From the NCBI GenBank assembly GCA_900169235.1, contig FWCC01000315.1, positions 1 to 63,260 on the forward strand: 63,260 bases of DNA, given 5' to 3'. The stretch is from Zarea fungicola. Lineage: Eukaryota; Ascomycota; Sordariomycetes; Hypocreales; Cordycipitaceae. Both the position numbers and the translations under genes were made by a program. Under the pieces are notes generated by a model. It was not told the origin of the DNA, did no database searches, and was given only the letters and a program-made list of their open reading frames with translations. Below are positions 1 through 10,434 of this stretch, one piece after another. Each line of letters begins with the position of its first letter. Positions within the stretch are counted from its first letter, which is position 1.

Positions 1-812
1 GCAGAACAGGAATTACACATAGAAATGACATGGACAGCCCCGGGCGCCGAGCTGCCCGGTGGCATTGAGACGATGAATTTTTACAAGGACGAAACGTTCC
101 ACAAGCAGGACCGCCGGCGTGACCTCGGCCTCTCGTGCTACGATGTCCACAGAGACCACAGCGCCGTCATGTTTAGCTCGGCGAAGTGGCCGCTGCTGAA
201 TTGCCGGCCGGGGTACATCAACCGGACGGGCCAAAGACCGCGGGAGCTGAGCGCTGAGCTAATTATGTAGGGCTTTCTGGAGCGACACAAAATTCCATAT
301 GATATCGTTACCGATCACGACTTACATGCACAGGGCCCAAGCGCACTTGCTGGATATGAAACTGTGATTACGGGCTGTCATCCAGAGTACCACACGCTGC
401 AGTCTACGAAGGATACCTGGAACGTGGGGGAAATCTCATGTACCTTGGGTGGTAATGGGTTTTATTGGTCAATTGCCGTTCACGACTCTAACCCGCATCG
501 GATAGAGGTACGTCGTGGCGGCCAGGGTGGGCGGACCTCGTATCAAGAGCCGGGAGAGCGAGTTCATGCCTTGGACGGAGCTATTGGCGGCCTTTGGCGC
601 GACCGTGGCAAGGCGGCGAATTATCTCGTGGGAATTGGGTGTTGCGGGGAGGGTGCAGGGCCTGGTAAGTTCACTCTGCCTTGCTTTTTCAATATTATTT
701 GTTGTGTTGCTGACGGCCATCAGGCGTACCCTATTCACTTAACCTGTCGATGGATTACGACAATGATGTGGCGCTCATTACGCACAATGTTCTCAAACAG
801 TTTATGCTTTAA
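1..812 (+). pseudogene. N,N-dimethylformamidase large-subunit-like gene, 3' part, degenerate
   Basis: The reading frame is open at base 1 and runs off the left edge. It carries landmarks I recognise from the C-terminal domain of dimethylformamidase-type large subunits: SCYDVHRDHS, a CRPGY segment, YDIVTDHDLH, TGCHPEYHT, LGGNGFYW, IEVRR, EPGE.VHALDGAIGGLW and LVGIG. A probable intron at 665-723 (GTAAGT...GCTGAC...CAG) rejoins the frame to a last exon ending in TAA at 810-812. An in-frame TAG at 268-270 interrupts the otherwise continuous homology between the CRPGY segment and the FLERHKIPYDIVTDHDL segment. The stretches before SCYDVH and between PEYHT and LGGNGFYW look shorter than I expect for the family. 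I infer a decayed or partial gene; a sequencing error at the TAG cannot be excluded. It converges with the peptidase, 65 bp away. Confidence 0.7.
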
Positions 813-877
813 GTTAACTATACAGAATCCAAGATTTTGATTGCCAAAATTGCATGTAATTACAAAATGTCGTCTCC

Positions 878-3071
878 TCAGGCAATTCCAAGCCCCTGAT
901 AGAACGCTTCAATTGACGGCTCGCGTCCAAGAAAGTCTTTTAACAGCTCCATTGGGTCGCGACTGCCACCGGGCTTTAACACAGCGTTTCGAAATCGTCG
1001 GCCTGCATGCTTATCCATTGGATTCTTTCCAAAGGAAGTACGAAACATATCCTCAGCGTACACGTCCGACCACAAATAAACGTACAGCACAGCATCGTAG
1101 CCTGCCATGACGTGGCTCAGCAACGCAGCACCATGAGACTTGCCTGCACTGCCCAGATCATCCTCCAGCAGAGAAACGTCGCGGCGAATCTCGTTAAACA
1201 ACGCAGATACGTCCATTTTAAGAGCCTCTTCGTGTGATTGTGGACTGTGGATTGCCAAATCGAAGAGGGCAAAGCTCACTGAGCTCAGGGACGACAAGGC
1301 GTCATTAACTCTGCGCGTGTTAATGAGGGACTGTATCATCGCTTCTGACATCTTCTCTTCGGGCCGCGCAATACCGGCGTCAGCACCGTCCATGTATGCC
1401 TTTTCATATTCGGAAGATAAGTACGACCAGTGCTTGCTAAATGCTTTTAGCGAGGAGGAAATCCAGCACCAATTTTCGAGCATAATTGACGGGGCTTCGA
1501 CAAAATCGCGTGTTGTGTAGGTTCCGTGAAAGCATCCATACAGAGTCTCTGATACCAAATTATGGATGCCATGCCCAAGTTCATGAAACATGGTCGTTAC
1601 TTCATTGTGCTTGAGTAAAGCTGGCTTCTTGGCAGTCGGTCTGGCAAAGTTGCAAACCAGCGCAGTTGCAGGATACTGACGTTTCCCGTCACCTGTAGAA
1701 AAGCCTGGCTGTATTGTGAAGTTTGCTGCGCCTCGGAACTTGCCCTCCCGCGGGAAAAGATCAAAGTACACATACCCAACAAAGGTGAGGCCATTTTGCT
1801 GTCTGTCAGTGCTATCCCACACAGAGAAAAGTTCGACGTCTGGGTGCCAGACAATGTCGTCCCCTCGTCCAGTCTCCGAGATGGCATCGCGGTTACTGTC
1901 CTCAACTTTAATAAATATAAGCCCAAATAGCTCCTCAAAGGTGCGTAGTATGCCTTCCATGCAAGCCTGTAGAGGAAAGTACTCGGCAACTGCATTCTCA
2001 TCCAGCTGGAAATCGCGCGACAACACCATTGTGTTATAATATGGATGATCCCAGAGGTAATAGTGATCTGAGCCGCCCGTATCCGCATGCTTGAGCTCCT
2101 TGAGCTTGTGGAGCTCCTTTTGGGCGCCGCTGAAAAGCTTCCTTCGGAGCTCATCGAGAAATTCATGAACAGCCTGAGTTGTCTTGGCCATCTTGTCTTC
2201 AAGAACAAAGGTTGCATGGTTAGGGTATCCCAACAATCGAGCTGCCTCATCACGCAATATCACCGCCTCCTCAAGCAGAGCAATATTCTGATCGCACTTA
2301 TTCTCATTGCCCACAAACCTTCCCTCTTAATTAGCATCGCCTGTTGAATAGTACTAGATGTACTTACACCTTCTTTCGAGTGTCTGCAACTGTACAGTAT
2401 TTGCGAATTGGAGTCGTATTTGGATGTTTGAAAGGCACTCTAAGCTTTCCTTCATTCTCACTCCCTTGTTCGCCCTTCTCAAACTTCTCAAGGTTATGGC
2501 CAGGAACACCGTTGAGCTCTTCTGGTGTGAGCCAAATTCCTCCATTTTCTTCGCCAAGATTCTTAGAAAACGCCAGATAGAGTTCTGGAAGCTTCTTCTT
2601 GATTTCTTTCAAGCGATCTCGCTTCGGTGCTGGCAGGGTAAGACCCAAACGTAAAGAGGCCTTGTATTCCTTCTCTAACAGATACCGGCTTTCAGCGTCG
2701 AGCGTCGAGTGGTCATTCTTACACTTATTGTAAGCAGCGTCAACAAGCTTAAATACATCCTCACGCATAGAGGATTCAATCTTATGATCGCTAAAGCTCT
2801 TCTCGGCCGAAGCCGCTGCATCGCGTATTTTTGAGTCTATAGATACAGACCGGAGAAAGCCGATAGGGTACAGCTCGAGTGCCATGGCGTCCTTTGCTTG
2901 TTGTATCGGAAGCAAGACGTTGGAGAACTCTGCAGTGTCAATAGACACATTTTGAACTATGCTGTCGATCAGTTCTTTGTTGCTGGCAATCAGCTGTCGT
3001 GTGCGACTGATCAACCCGTCAGGGGTGTACGAAAACACCGGTGGCGCTTGCGGCGGGCTTGCTGTGGTCAT
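878..3071 (-). CDS. M3-family metallopeptidase (thimet oligopeptidase / saccharolysin)
   Basis: Two exons, 3071-2368 and 2318-878, joined across a 49-bp intron (GTAAGT...GCTAAT...AG). The join gives TRKKVFVGNENKCDQN, the expected family sequence at this point. The product is 714 residues, the usual size for fungal saccharolysin. The zinc site is MFHELGHGIH (H480, E481, H484), with the third ligand expected in FVEAPSIMLENW near E509. The N-terminal half is helical, as in neurolysin-type enzymes. No signal peptide or mitochondrial presequence is evident, so a cytosolic enzyme degrading peptides of roughly 6-17 residues is likely. The ATG at 3071 is the first in frame. The call is firm at family level. 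Confidence 0.95.
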
Positions 3072-4019
3072 GGTTTATCACCCTATTTGAGGGAATGAAT
3101 AGTTCTCTACAGTGTATATTGACCGGCAAAATCATGGAAGCCTGGTAAAAAGTGTTGGGAGGAGGTCACCATTCAAAAACTGTGGAATTGGGTAGAGGAT
3201 ACATTTGATCTCTTAGGAGCGGTTCAAGGTGTGAAATGACGCTCAGACGCGCGTGTCTGCCTAAATCGTATACTGCGTGCCCAGGGCCGCGAGCTCTCTG
3301 CCTATGAAGGGGGAACTTTTGTGTTAGCAAATCGCATGGGTCGGCAAGCTCAGCCGCGGGATGTGGGTGATAAGGCTCTGCGTCTGCCTTGGGCCAAACC
3401 CATTGTACGGTAAAAGTCGCATCACGTCGCAAGGGTTTGAATATAACAGCGGCTGCCTTGCCATGGTTAAAACAATATCATTATTTGGCCTGTAACGTTA
3501 CTGCATGGGCTATTTTTTTATGGAATACTTGAGTATTGTAATGACACGTTCCCTTGTTTGGTGTACATACGTTGTTGGGGCAGCAGTTATCAGCAAGGGT
3601 GAACAGGCTGAGCGTGCCGTCTGAGCCGAACAAGGCATGAGCTGAACAAATCAAACTGGCCGGATCAGACGGCATCCACAAAGGATTTCGTATGCATCTA
3701 GAGCCTCGACGAGCTAGTCAAATCGCCCCCTTCCCCTCTGATCCAGGCACCAGCGTAAGCGTGGTCTGTCGCAGATCCTCAGGCTATCTACCACTGAGAC
3801 ATATCCAGGTGTCGCTGTCGTCCATTCTCAGGGAACAACGCCAGGCCCAAAAACGTAGCATAGAGCAACAATATAATTCGTCTATGAATTTGCCACTGCT
3901 GTTTGGGCTTTGGCCGTAAATATCTAATGCAATCTATTAAAGCCTTTTATCTGAACCATCCCTTTGGAAAAAATCTATCATTTTAACATTGCAAATAAAT
4001 CCATCTGTACTTGCCCCTT
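3072..4019. other. Intergenic, 948 bp, no gene seen
   Basis: Upstream region of the peptidase and downstream region of the ammonia-lyase. Short ORFs on both strands have no recognisable motif. A minus-strand stretch around 3775-3815 resembles a tRNA D-arm, but I could not complete a cloverleaf. Confidence 0.6.
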
Positions 4020-6170
4020 TTATAACTGCAAGGATATGTCAATATGCATTCCAGCTCTGTAAAGCGCATTGGAGACGCCAAGACCGTTGATGAGGTGCGA
4101 TGCTAAGTCTCCGTTGCAGATAGACATGTAAATTCTGCTAGCCATAGAACCCACACCATCTACAGTGTCCTGGGCTGATGTATCAGGCTCTGAGTAGCCT
4201 CGGTGCAGTGGAACTCCAATATGACCTCGGACATACGTGTAAATGTCTCTTGAACCGGAACCAAGGTAACGCGCCGTGTCTTGGGCGTCATAGAACTGCT
4301 GGCGCGACTCAGAATATTTCTGAGCCAGAGAGCTAGCAATTCGAGTTTGATAATTATCCAACTCAGCCATTGTGGCTGATATTTTTAATGACTTGAGAGT
4401 CCCTATAAGGTGTCCCATTGACTTGCTAGCCGTCTCTTGACACCTGGCGTTCAAGTCAAGGTGCGACGTCTTGTCCCAATTATCAAGCAAAGCGCTCCAG
4501 ACTCGTTGCTGTAGTTGCAAGACTACTTCCGAAGTCTCAGCCGCCGCGGCAAAAATGTCACTTATTATCATGTCAGTGGCTGGCTGTGCGACCCGGATGA
4601 ACTGGAGGTGAAGACATCGCAGGTCTACTGCTTGGCAAAGCGCAAATATATACGCCGCAGACATGAGAGACAAAACTTCTACGCACTCCATAGCGCGACG
4701 CGCTGCAATAAGTGCAAGTGAGTTGAGAGCCTGGTTGCCCATCTCGGCGCTCACAACATGGGGGCTAACAGGGTGGGCGAGAGATGCCAGCTCAGACATG
4801 TAGGCTGCCATTGTGATGTCAAGACCTTTGAAGGTGTAAGAGAGACTGGGCTCATCAACACAAAGGTTGGGCGTCAGGCCATTATTGGTTTTGTTGTTGA
4901 TGAGTTCTGTGCATTGCGCAAAGATGAGACGACCAAAATTTTGTACTGCCAGGAGAGTCTTCTCCATGGCCGACGTCAAGGACATGGCTTGGAAGTTTCC
5001 TCCATGATGGATACGCCCACCCTCAACGTCAATGAGAGGATTATCCGTCGTTGAGTTGAGTTCAATCTCAACCTGTCGCTGTGCGAGAAGTAAATCTTCA
5101 AGTTGTGGACCAATCCACTGGGGTGCTGTGCGCAAGGCGTAGCGATCTTGCGCCAGGCCATGCTCTTCGGGGTCACTCTGCGTGGCCAGCTGTGAACCCT
5201 CAAGAAAGCTGGTGATTATAGCTGCTGCTTCTCGCTGGCCTTTATGTGGTCGAGTATGGGAAATGAAGGCATCATAGTTGTGAATAGTACCACGCAATGC
5301 TTCAGTCCCCATTGCAGTCAGGGCCTGGGACAAGAGGCCCAGTTGTTTCGCTTTGTGTATCACGATGGCCCCCAAGGCTGCGCTGACTGATGTTCCATTT
5401 ACAATGCCAAGCCCCTCTTTTGCTCGGAGAATTTGTGGCGTCAGGCCGGCCATGTTTAACGCTTCTGTGGAACTGACCACTCTCTGCGAGGGGTCCCCGA
5501 GGCGAAGGCTGCTTTTTGAACCAACCGACATGTAAATGTCAGGGTTGCCTTGCACCGCTCCAGCAATGTATGAGAGTGGCCCAAGATCCCCAGACGCCGA
5601 AATGCTACCACGCAATGGCACGACGGGAACAATATCCTTGTCAAGAAGGGATATGATGGTATCAATGACGCTCATTCGCACGCCTGAGTGTCCACGAAGA
5701 AGTGAATTGGACCGAATCAACATGGTAGCTTTGACAACTGCGCGTGGTAATGCGTGACTTTTCAGTAAATCCATGCAGACATTCTCCTCATCCCCAATCG
5801 ACTGGCCCTTATCCGAAGGTAAGAGAATACCGGCGTTCAACATTTTGACAAGTCCATCTTGCAGTGCCGCTGTTTCACGAGTTCGAGTGTCAGCACTGCC
5901 ACCAAATCCAGTCGTAACACCATACACTGTACGGCCAAGTGATAGCTCTTGCTCAAGGTAGTTGACACTTTGTTGAACTCTAGTGGCTACAGCAGCATCA
6001 CCAGAAACTCGAGACGGCGTACTGTACAAAGCGACAGCAATGACATCGGCAACTGTTAGGGATCTTCCGTTTATGGATACGACACCAGGAGCTTTGCTGG
6101 CAGCCCTCAACGCAGCATCCTCACGCACCACCAAGTCTGCAAACTCATTGAAGTGGGAAGACCTCGTCAT
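4020..6170 (-). CDS. Phenylalanine ammonia-lyase family enzyme (aromatic amino acid ammonia-lyase)
   Basis: Single exon, 716 residues from the ATG at 6170. The open frame extends to 6212, but that codon is GTG, so MTRSSHF is taken as the start. The MIO cofactor triad Ala-Ser-Gly is at 192-194 in GSISASGDLGPLSYIAG. Y83 lies in VYGVTTGFGG, and the active-site segments HHGGNFQ and ELNSTTDNPL are present. The extra C-terminal helical region ending near YTYVRGHIGVPLHRG distinguishes PAL from shorter histidine ammonia-lyases. The expected reaction is L-Phe to trans-cinnamate plus ammonia. The two selectivity positions, Phe-Leu in plant PAL and His-Gln in Rhodotorula PAL/TAL, are Met110-Leu111 here, so exact substrate preference is open. 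It is divergent from the adenylating enzyme at 7207, which suggests co-regulation. Confidence 0.93.
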   Translation of the reverse strand: MTRSSHFNEFADLVVREDAALRAASKAPGVVSINGRSLTVADVIAVALYSTPSRVSGDAAVATRVQQSVNYLEQELSLGRTVYGVTTGFGGSADTRTRETAALQDGLVKMLNAGILLPSDKGQSIGDEENVCMDLLKSHALPRAVVKATMLIRSNSLLRGHSGVRMSVIDTIISLLDKDIVPVVPLRGSISASGDLGPLSYIAGAVQGNPDIYMSVGSKSSLRLGDPSQRVVSSTEALNMAGLTPQILRAKEGLGIVNGTSVSAALGAIVIHKAKQLGLLSQALTAMGTEALRGTIHNYDAFISHTRPHKGQREAAAIITSFLEGSQLATQSDPEEHGLAQDRYALRTAPQWIGPQLEDLLLAQRQVEIELNSTTDNPLIDVEGGRIHHGGNFQAMSLTSAMEKTLLAVQNFGRLIFAQCTELINNKTNNGLTPNLCVDEPSLSYTFKGLDITMAAYMSELASLAHPVSPHVVSAEMGNQALNSLALIAARRAMECVEVLSLMSAAYIFALCQAVDLRCLHLQFIRVAQPATDMIISDIFAAAAETSEVVLQLQQRVWSALLDNWDKTSHLDLNARCQETASKSMGHLIGTLKSLKISATMAELDNYQTRIASSLAQKYSESRQQFYDAQDTARYLGSGSRDIYTYVRGHIGVPLHRGYSEPDTSAQDTVDGVGSMASRIYMSICNGDLASHLINGLGVSNALYRAGMHIDISLQL

Positions 6171-7206
6171 AATGCGTACGAAAAGTGGCAAAGACAAGAG
6201 AAATGAAAACACAAGTTGAAGCAGGAATCAAATTGAATATTTGAATGAATTAGCTTTCCATAACACTTTACTTTCAATCTATCAAGAGGATTTTATATCA
6301 TCTATGGTGCATCAGTTTTTAAGAAAAGAAAATTTCTTCACGGTCTTCGGTCATCCCAACCGTGAAAACCAGGAAACTCTGTAACGCCATGATATGGATC
6401 AGAAATACGATTTTACCCGATTCTGCCGAGAGTTGCCACGCAGTAGCAGAAACAGTAGCCTAGATTTGTCACTCCCGCCGTTCGGACCAACATTCCTAGG
6501 TTCAGGATATAAATCCGTGATAGAAGAATTTTGGGGTCATAACTTTAGAACGGTAGTGCTCGGCCGGATAGGTCCGCCACATCACCGCATTGACCCATAG
6601 TAAGCTTCTGTCTGACTTATATGGAGATGGCGCGCGAGGACACCGTATACCCAGAGTAACTGCATCTAGCTGATGGTCACGGTATCTCTAGCTCGAGAGG
6701 GCTCTCTTTGTAAAACTCGGACATTCCGGACTTTTCTTCATCCACTCTGTCCAACAGTTCCTTGGCGGCAGGCGGAGCTCTCTGTTTCACCAGTTTAGAC
6801 TAGCCCTAAAGGCCGTAAGTTATATAGCAGTCGCTATAGTTCATAATTACGGTAAATATGGCACTCAGACGGATCTAGCCGATAGTTGGCGGCGGCCAAA
6901 ATTGACACTGCGCAGACCATAATGCAATGCCGGGTGAAGGGGCGGCTACCTGTGCGGGACCTCTCTCTTCGCCGAACTAAGCTAACTTGCTTATACCTTG
7001 GCAAGGTGACCTGTATGGATCATGCGAAAAAGAAATTAATTCAAAATAGGCAGTGTATCTGGTTTTAGCATCCGTATATATATTTATAGTATTTGTAATA
7101 TTTATATGAGCCGTAGCTCGCTTCTAGACCAGCATTCGCCTTGGGCATATTAAGAGATCAACGTGTTTGTTTCACGTTTCTTTCATATTTTCCAGCAACT
7201 CCGAAA
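6171..7206. other. Bidirectional promoter region between ammonia-lyase and adenylating enzyme
   Basis: About 1.04 kb between two divergent ATGs with no convincing gene inside. Any shared regulation of the pair would be encoded here. I see no obvious palindromic operator by eye. Confidence 0.5.
6290..6300 (-). promoter_or_regulatory. Candidate TATA box for the ammonia-lyase gene
   Basis: Read on the minus strand this is GATATAAAA, about 120 bp upstream of the ATG at 6170. The position fits a core promoter; no experimental start is known. Confidence 0.4.
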
Positions 7207-9065
7207 ATGGGCTCAGTTATACAAGGTGAACTACTGTCCCATCTCTCTGTACTCTATGATAGTGCTTCGTCCTTTCCATCGCAACGGGCCTTCCTTACTC
7301 CGAACTTCAACTTCAAGGAAACGGTGGATTCGTGGAATGAAATCACCTATGCGTCGTTCGTGAGTGATGTTGAGAAGTGTGCTACACGATGGACACAAGT
7401 GCTCTCATTACAACATGTCTCCATCAGATCAGTTGTAGGCTTATGGTACGAAGTCTAGTGTATTTTGCGGCCTAGTTTGTTTTGGCATTTGCTGACCATG
7501 TTGAAGGATCCCGGGTTTCAGTTACAGTGATCTCGTTCTCATATACGGCATTTCAAGGGCTGGGTATATTCCACAGCTTTTTAGTATTCGTCTTGCAAAC
7601 TCCAACGTTATCTTCGAGCTCCTCTCCAAAACCAATGCTCGTGCGTTGATATACGACGGATCATTTTCTTCGAGCCTCGCGTCTTGTCCCATCCCTCACT
7701 TTTCAGTGAATGAGGTCGACAATACTGCCACGCAAGACACGAACCCTGACACCCTTTTGCCTCGACAGTCACACAGCCCCGATGATGTCGTGGTGATCTT
7801 CCACACAAGTGGCTCAACTTCGGGCAGTCCGAAGCTTGTGAAATGTACTGCAAGGTGGCTCAGCCCCATCGTCAGCAAGGCAGCAGTCGCAGCGACACCG
7901 AGAAGGTCCACCGGCGCAGATGTAACTGTATGGATGTAAGTTTTTCTCATGCGCTCAATTTTGAAAACATGATCTAACGCATCGAAAAGGGGAAGTTTAT
8001 GTCACATTGCGCAGTTTACCATGTTGACGGGGTTTCTGTTACATGGAAGCTGCACTGTGCAACCCAGCCAGATTGCTTTCTCTTCCGATGAGCTACAGAA
8101 CATGATACAGAACTGTGAGCTCAACCGTCTCAACCAGTTTAGTACATTTATCTCTCGGCATTTCCGCAACGCTAGAGAAAATGCCAGCCTATTGGCCGAT
8201 CTTCAATCGCTGGACGCAATTCTCTTCAGCGGTCTACCCCTACCAACTGAAGATGAACAGTGGGGTTACGAGAACGGCTTGAAGCTTACTGTAAGAGTTT
8301 CCCAGTGGCTGATATGTGAATGACTGCTGACATTCTGCAGAACATTTTTGGCAGCACAGAGGCGGGGGCCATGATGCTCTCGATTGAGGGGAACGGTCCC
8401 GATGCCGCCCTTTTACGTCCTATTCCCGGCACAGTGTATGCGTTTGAGCCAGTTGCATCTGAAGAAAAAGATCGGCAGCTTCTTGAGCTTATTATACTAC
8501 CCGAGTCCCCAGACTGCCCGGCAGAGTCCTTCAGAAGTTCTGATGGCAAGTATCACACGGGTGACTTATTTATTGAAGTCAAGCCCTGTTGTTACTCGTT
8601 CTGCGGCCGCAACGATGATTGGATCAAGAGCGAAAACAGCTTGCGCTGCGATACGAGGTATGTTGTCATTGCATTTCTTTGCAGAATCTTTAGTAGAAAA
8701 TGCCTTACTCCGAAACTCCGAAACTGACAAATAACAGAGCCATTGAGCAAAATGTCCTTGAACTCTGCGGCGATCTCGTGGAAAATTGCATTGTCGTGGG
8801 CACTGGTCGTCCTAGTCCTGCATTGTTCGTAGAGTCGTCACCAGACGCTGAAACAGAGACGCTGAAACAGACAATCTTAAAAAGGATCCAACCTTTCCAC
8901 GAGCGCCTCTATCTCCATGAGCGCATCACCTCACCTAATCTTGTCCTGACAGTGCCTGTTGGCTCACTGCCTCGCACAGCAACAAAGGGCAACATTCGCC
9001 GCCAGGCAGTGGAGACATCATACAAAACGCAACTGGACGGAATTTACAGGATGCTAAAGGTTTAA
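7207..9065 (+). CDS. Stand-alone NRPS-like adenylating enzyme (AMP-binding domain, acyl-AMP/CoA ligase fold)
   Basis: Five exons: 7207-7445, 7507-7935, 7990-8290, 8341-8657 and 8738-9065, giving 537 residues. Each join restores family sequence (GLWIPGF, VWMGSLCH, KLTNIFG, CDTRAIEQN). Adenylation core motifs are visible: A3 FHTSGSTSGSPK at about 178-189, A5 NIFGSTEAG at 324-332, A7 YHTGDL at 394-399, the hinge GRNDDWIK at 412, and A10 RTATKGN with K512. The segment CDTRAIEQNVLELCGD...VGTGRPSPALFVE is typical of fungal NRPS-like A domains. The chain stops just after A10, with no carrier, thioesterase or reductase domain, so it is either a free ligase or a trans-acting A domain. ATG 7207 is used because the frame opens at a TTG upstream. 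The substrate is unknown; a cinnamate-type acid from the neighbouring lyase is an inference. Confidence 0.9.
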
Positions 9066-10434
9066 ACGCAGGTTAGACACGGAGCAGATAGTCACTTAGT
9101 TGGGATATCAAAAGCAAGAACGGATTTTCAATTTTCTGGCAAGCGAACCGGCTGTGGTATTGGTAATTCCCCGCATCTTCTTGCCGTCTTTATGCTCTCT
9201 GGCCAACGTGTACCCTTAAAGTTCTACTTGGCATTTTGCATTCATTAAATCTCAGCCATGTTTGGTGACTTGTAGTTGTGGTATACCAGCCCAGGCGTCC
9301 CAAAGCACAAGTCGAATTTCAGCGAAGCCGGCGGCAATTAGTTCACTCCCTGAAATTCTGAGCCAAGTGAAGGCGTAGTTAGACTCACTGCTGGAGAGGA
9401 GGAAAATCCGAGAAACGGAGAAACAAGCGTGCCATAATCCGTTTTCGGTAGATTGAGCGAAGAATGGAAACTGGGACATGGAGTCACAAGGGTGCCATAT
9501 TCCGTTTTCGGTTTGGATCGTTTTATTTTCAAGGTGGTACTGCTGTCAGCAATTATTGCCCGGCTCCGAATATGCAGTCTCTGGTGGAGCATGACGATTC
9601 GGGTCGACATGCTCGGCAGGGGCACAAGAAGAATAAGAAGCTAGGCCATCGTCTAGTTGAACTTGCAAATTTCAAGGAAGCAATGGGGAAATAAAAATGG
9701 TTTTAAATATATCCAAAACTAGGCCTTTATGGTATGAAATACTAAGCAGCTTTCATTCCTGAACATTGTTGAAAAGCGTTGAACATTCTTAGAAGAAATG
9801 ATGAATAATTTTCGCTGTATAAAATATCAGAAAGCTTAGGTGTATAAAACCCAGGGCAAGGGTCCAGATTTGCAGATTTGCGCCCCGTCAAGCTTCTTAC
9901 ACGAGCATGTAAATGTTCCAATTCCAAGACAGTCGCCCACTTTTTGCCGAGGATTACGTTAATAATGCCGTCCCGCCATTACAAATAATGCAGGGAAAGA
10001 CCACAAAAACGGGGTCCACTGGAGCGAGAAGTCTCTAATTGCGAGTACTCGGTATGGGTTGGTTTGGGTTGGTATGAGTCGGCACCTGACCTCGCATCGG
10101 ATGGAGTCGTCCTATTGTAGTTCGTAGACCGTAGTTCGTGATCCGCCGCCTGGCCCGTAGTCCGTAGCTTATTAATAAGGTATTACAAAATTCCCAACTT
10201 GGTCAGCCAGAAAACGGTGCAAGTAGGTTAATTAATTAGGGATGCATACGCCAAAAACGGCAACTAGCAGGTCTCGGCTCAGCTTGCGAATCTAGGCGCT
10301 GAGCCTCCGCCAATCTGATCGTAAGCATTGGTAAGGCCAAGGTTTTACAGACAATTTTGGAAGAGTTTGAATGCAAAGCGCAAATTCTTTGATTACGCAT
10401 GTCTCCATGGTGGACTATTACGCCAGCAGCTAAG
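9066..10434. other. Intergenic, 1.37 kb, no gene seen
   Basis: Downstream of the adenylating gene and of the convergent SET gene. It contains a short direct repeat near 9430 and 9491 (listed separately) and a GGTTGG-rich patch near 10053-10075. No supported coding region. Confidence 0.55.
9430..9513. repeat. Short imperfect direct repeat pair
   Basis: GTGCCATAATCCGTTTTCGG near 9430 recurs as GTGCCATATTCCGTTTTCGG near 9491, about 61 bp apart. On the minus strand they fall in the same small open frame and encode a repeated PKT(E/D)YGTLV segment. No family is recognised, and it may be chance duplication. Confidence 0.5.

Noticed and set aside
3760..3830. tRNA-like D-arm word (CTCAGTGGTAGA) on the minus strand
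   Set aside because: No matching acceptor stem, anticodon arm or GGTTCGA box in the right positions.
6171..6212. Hydrophobic N-terminal extension of the ammonia-lyase
   Set aside because: The extended frame begins with GTG, and PAL enzymes have no signal peptide; the ATG at 6170 is preferred.
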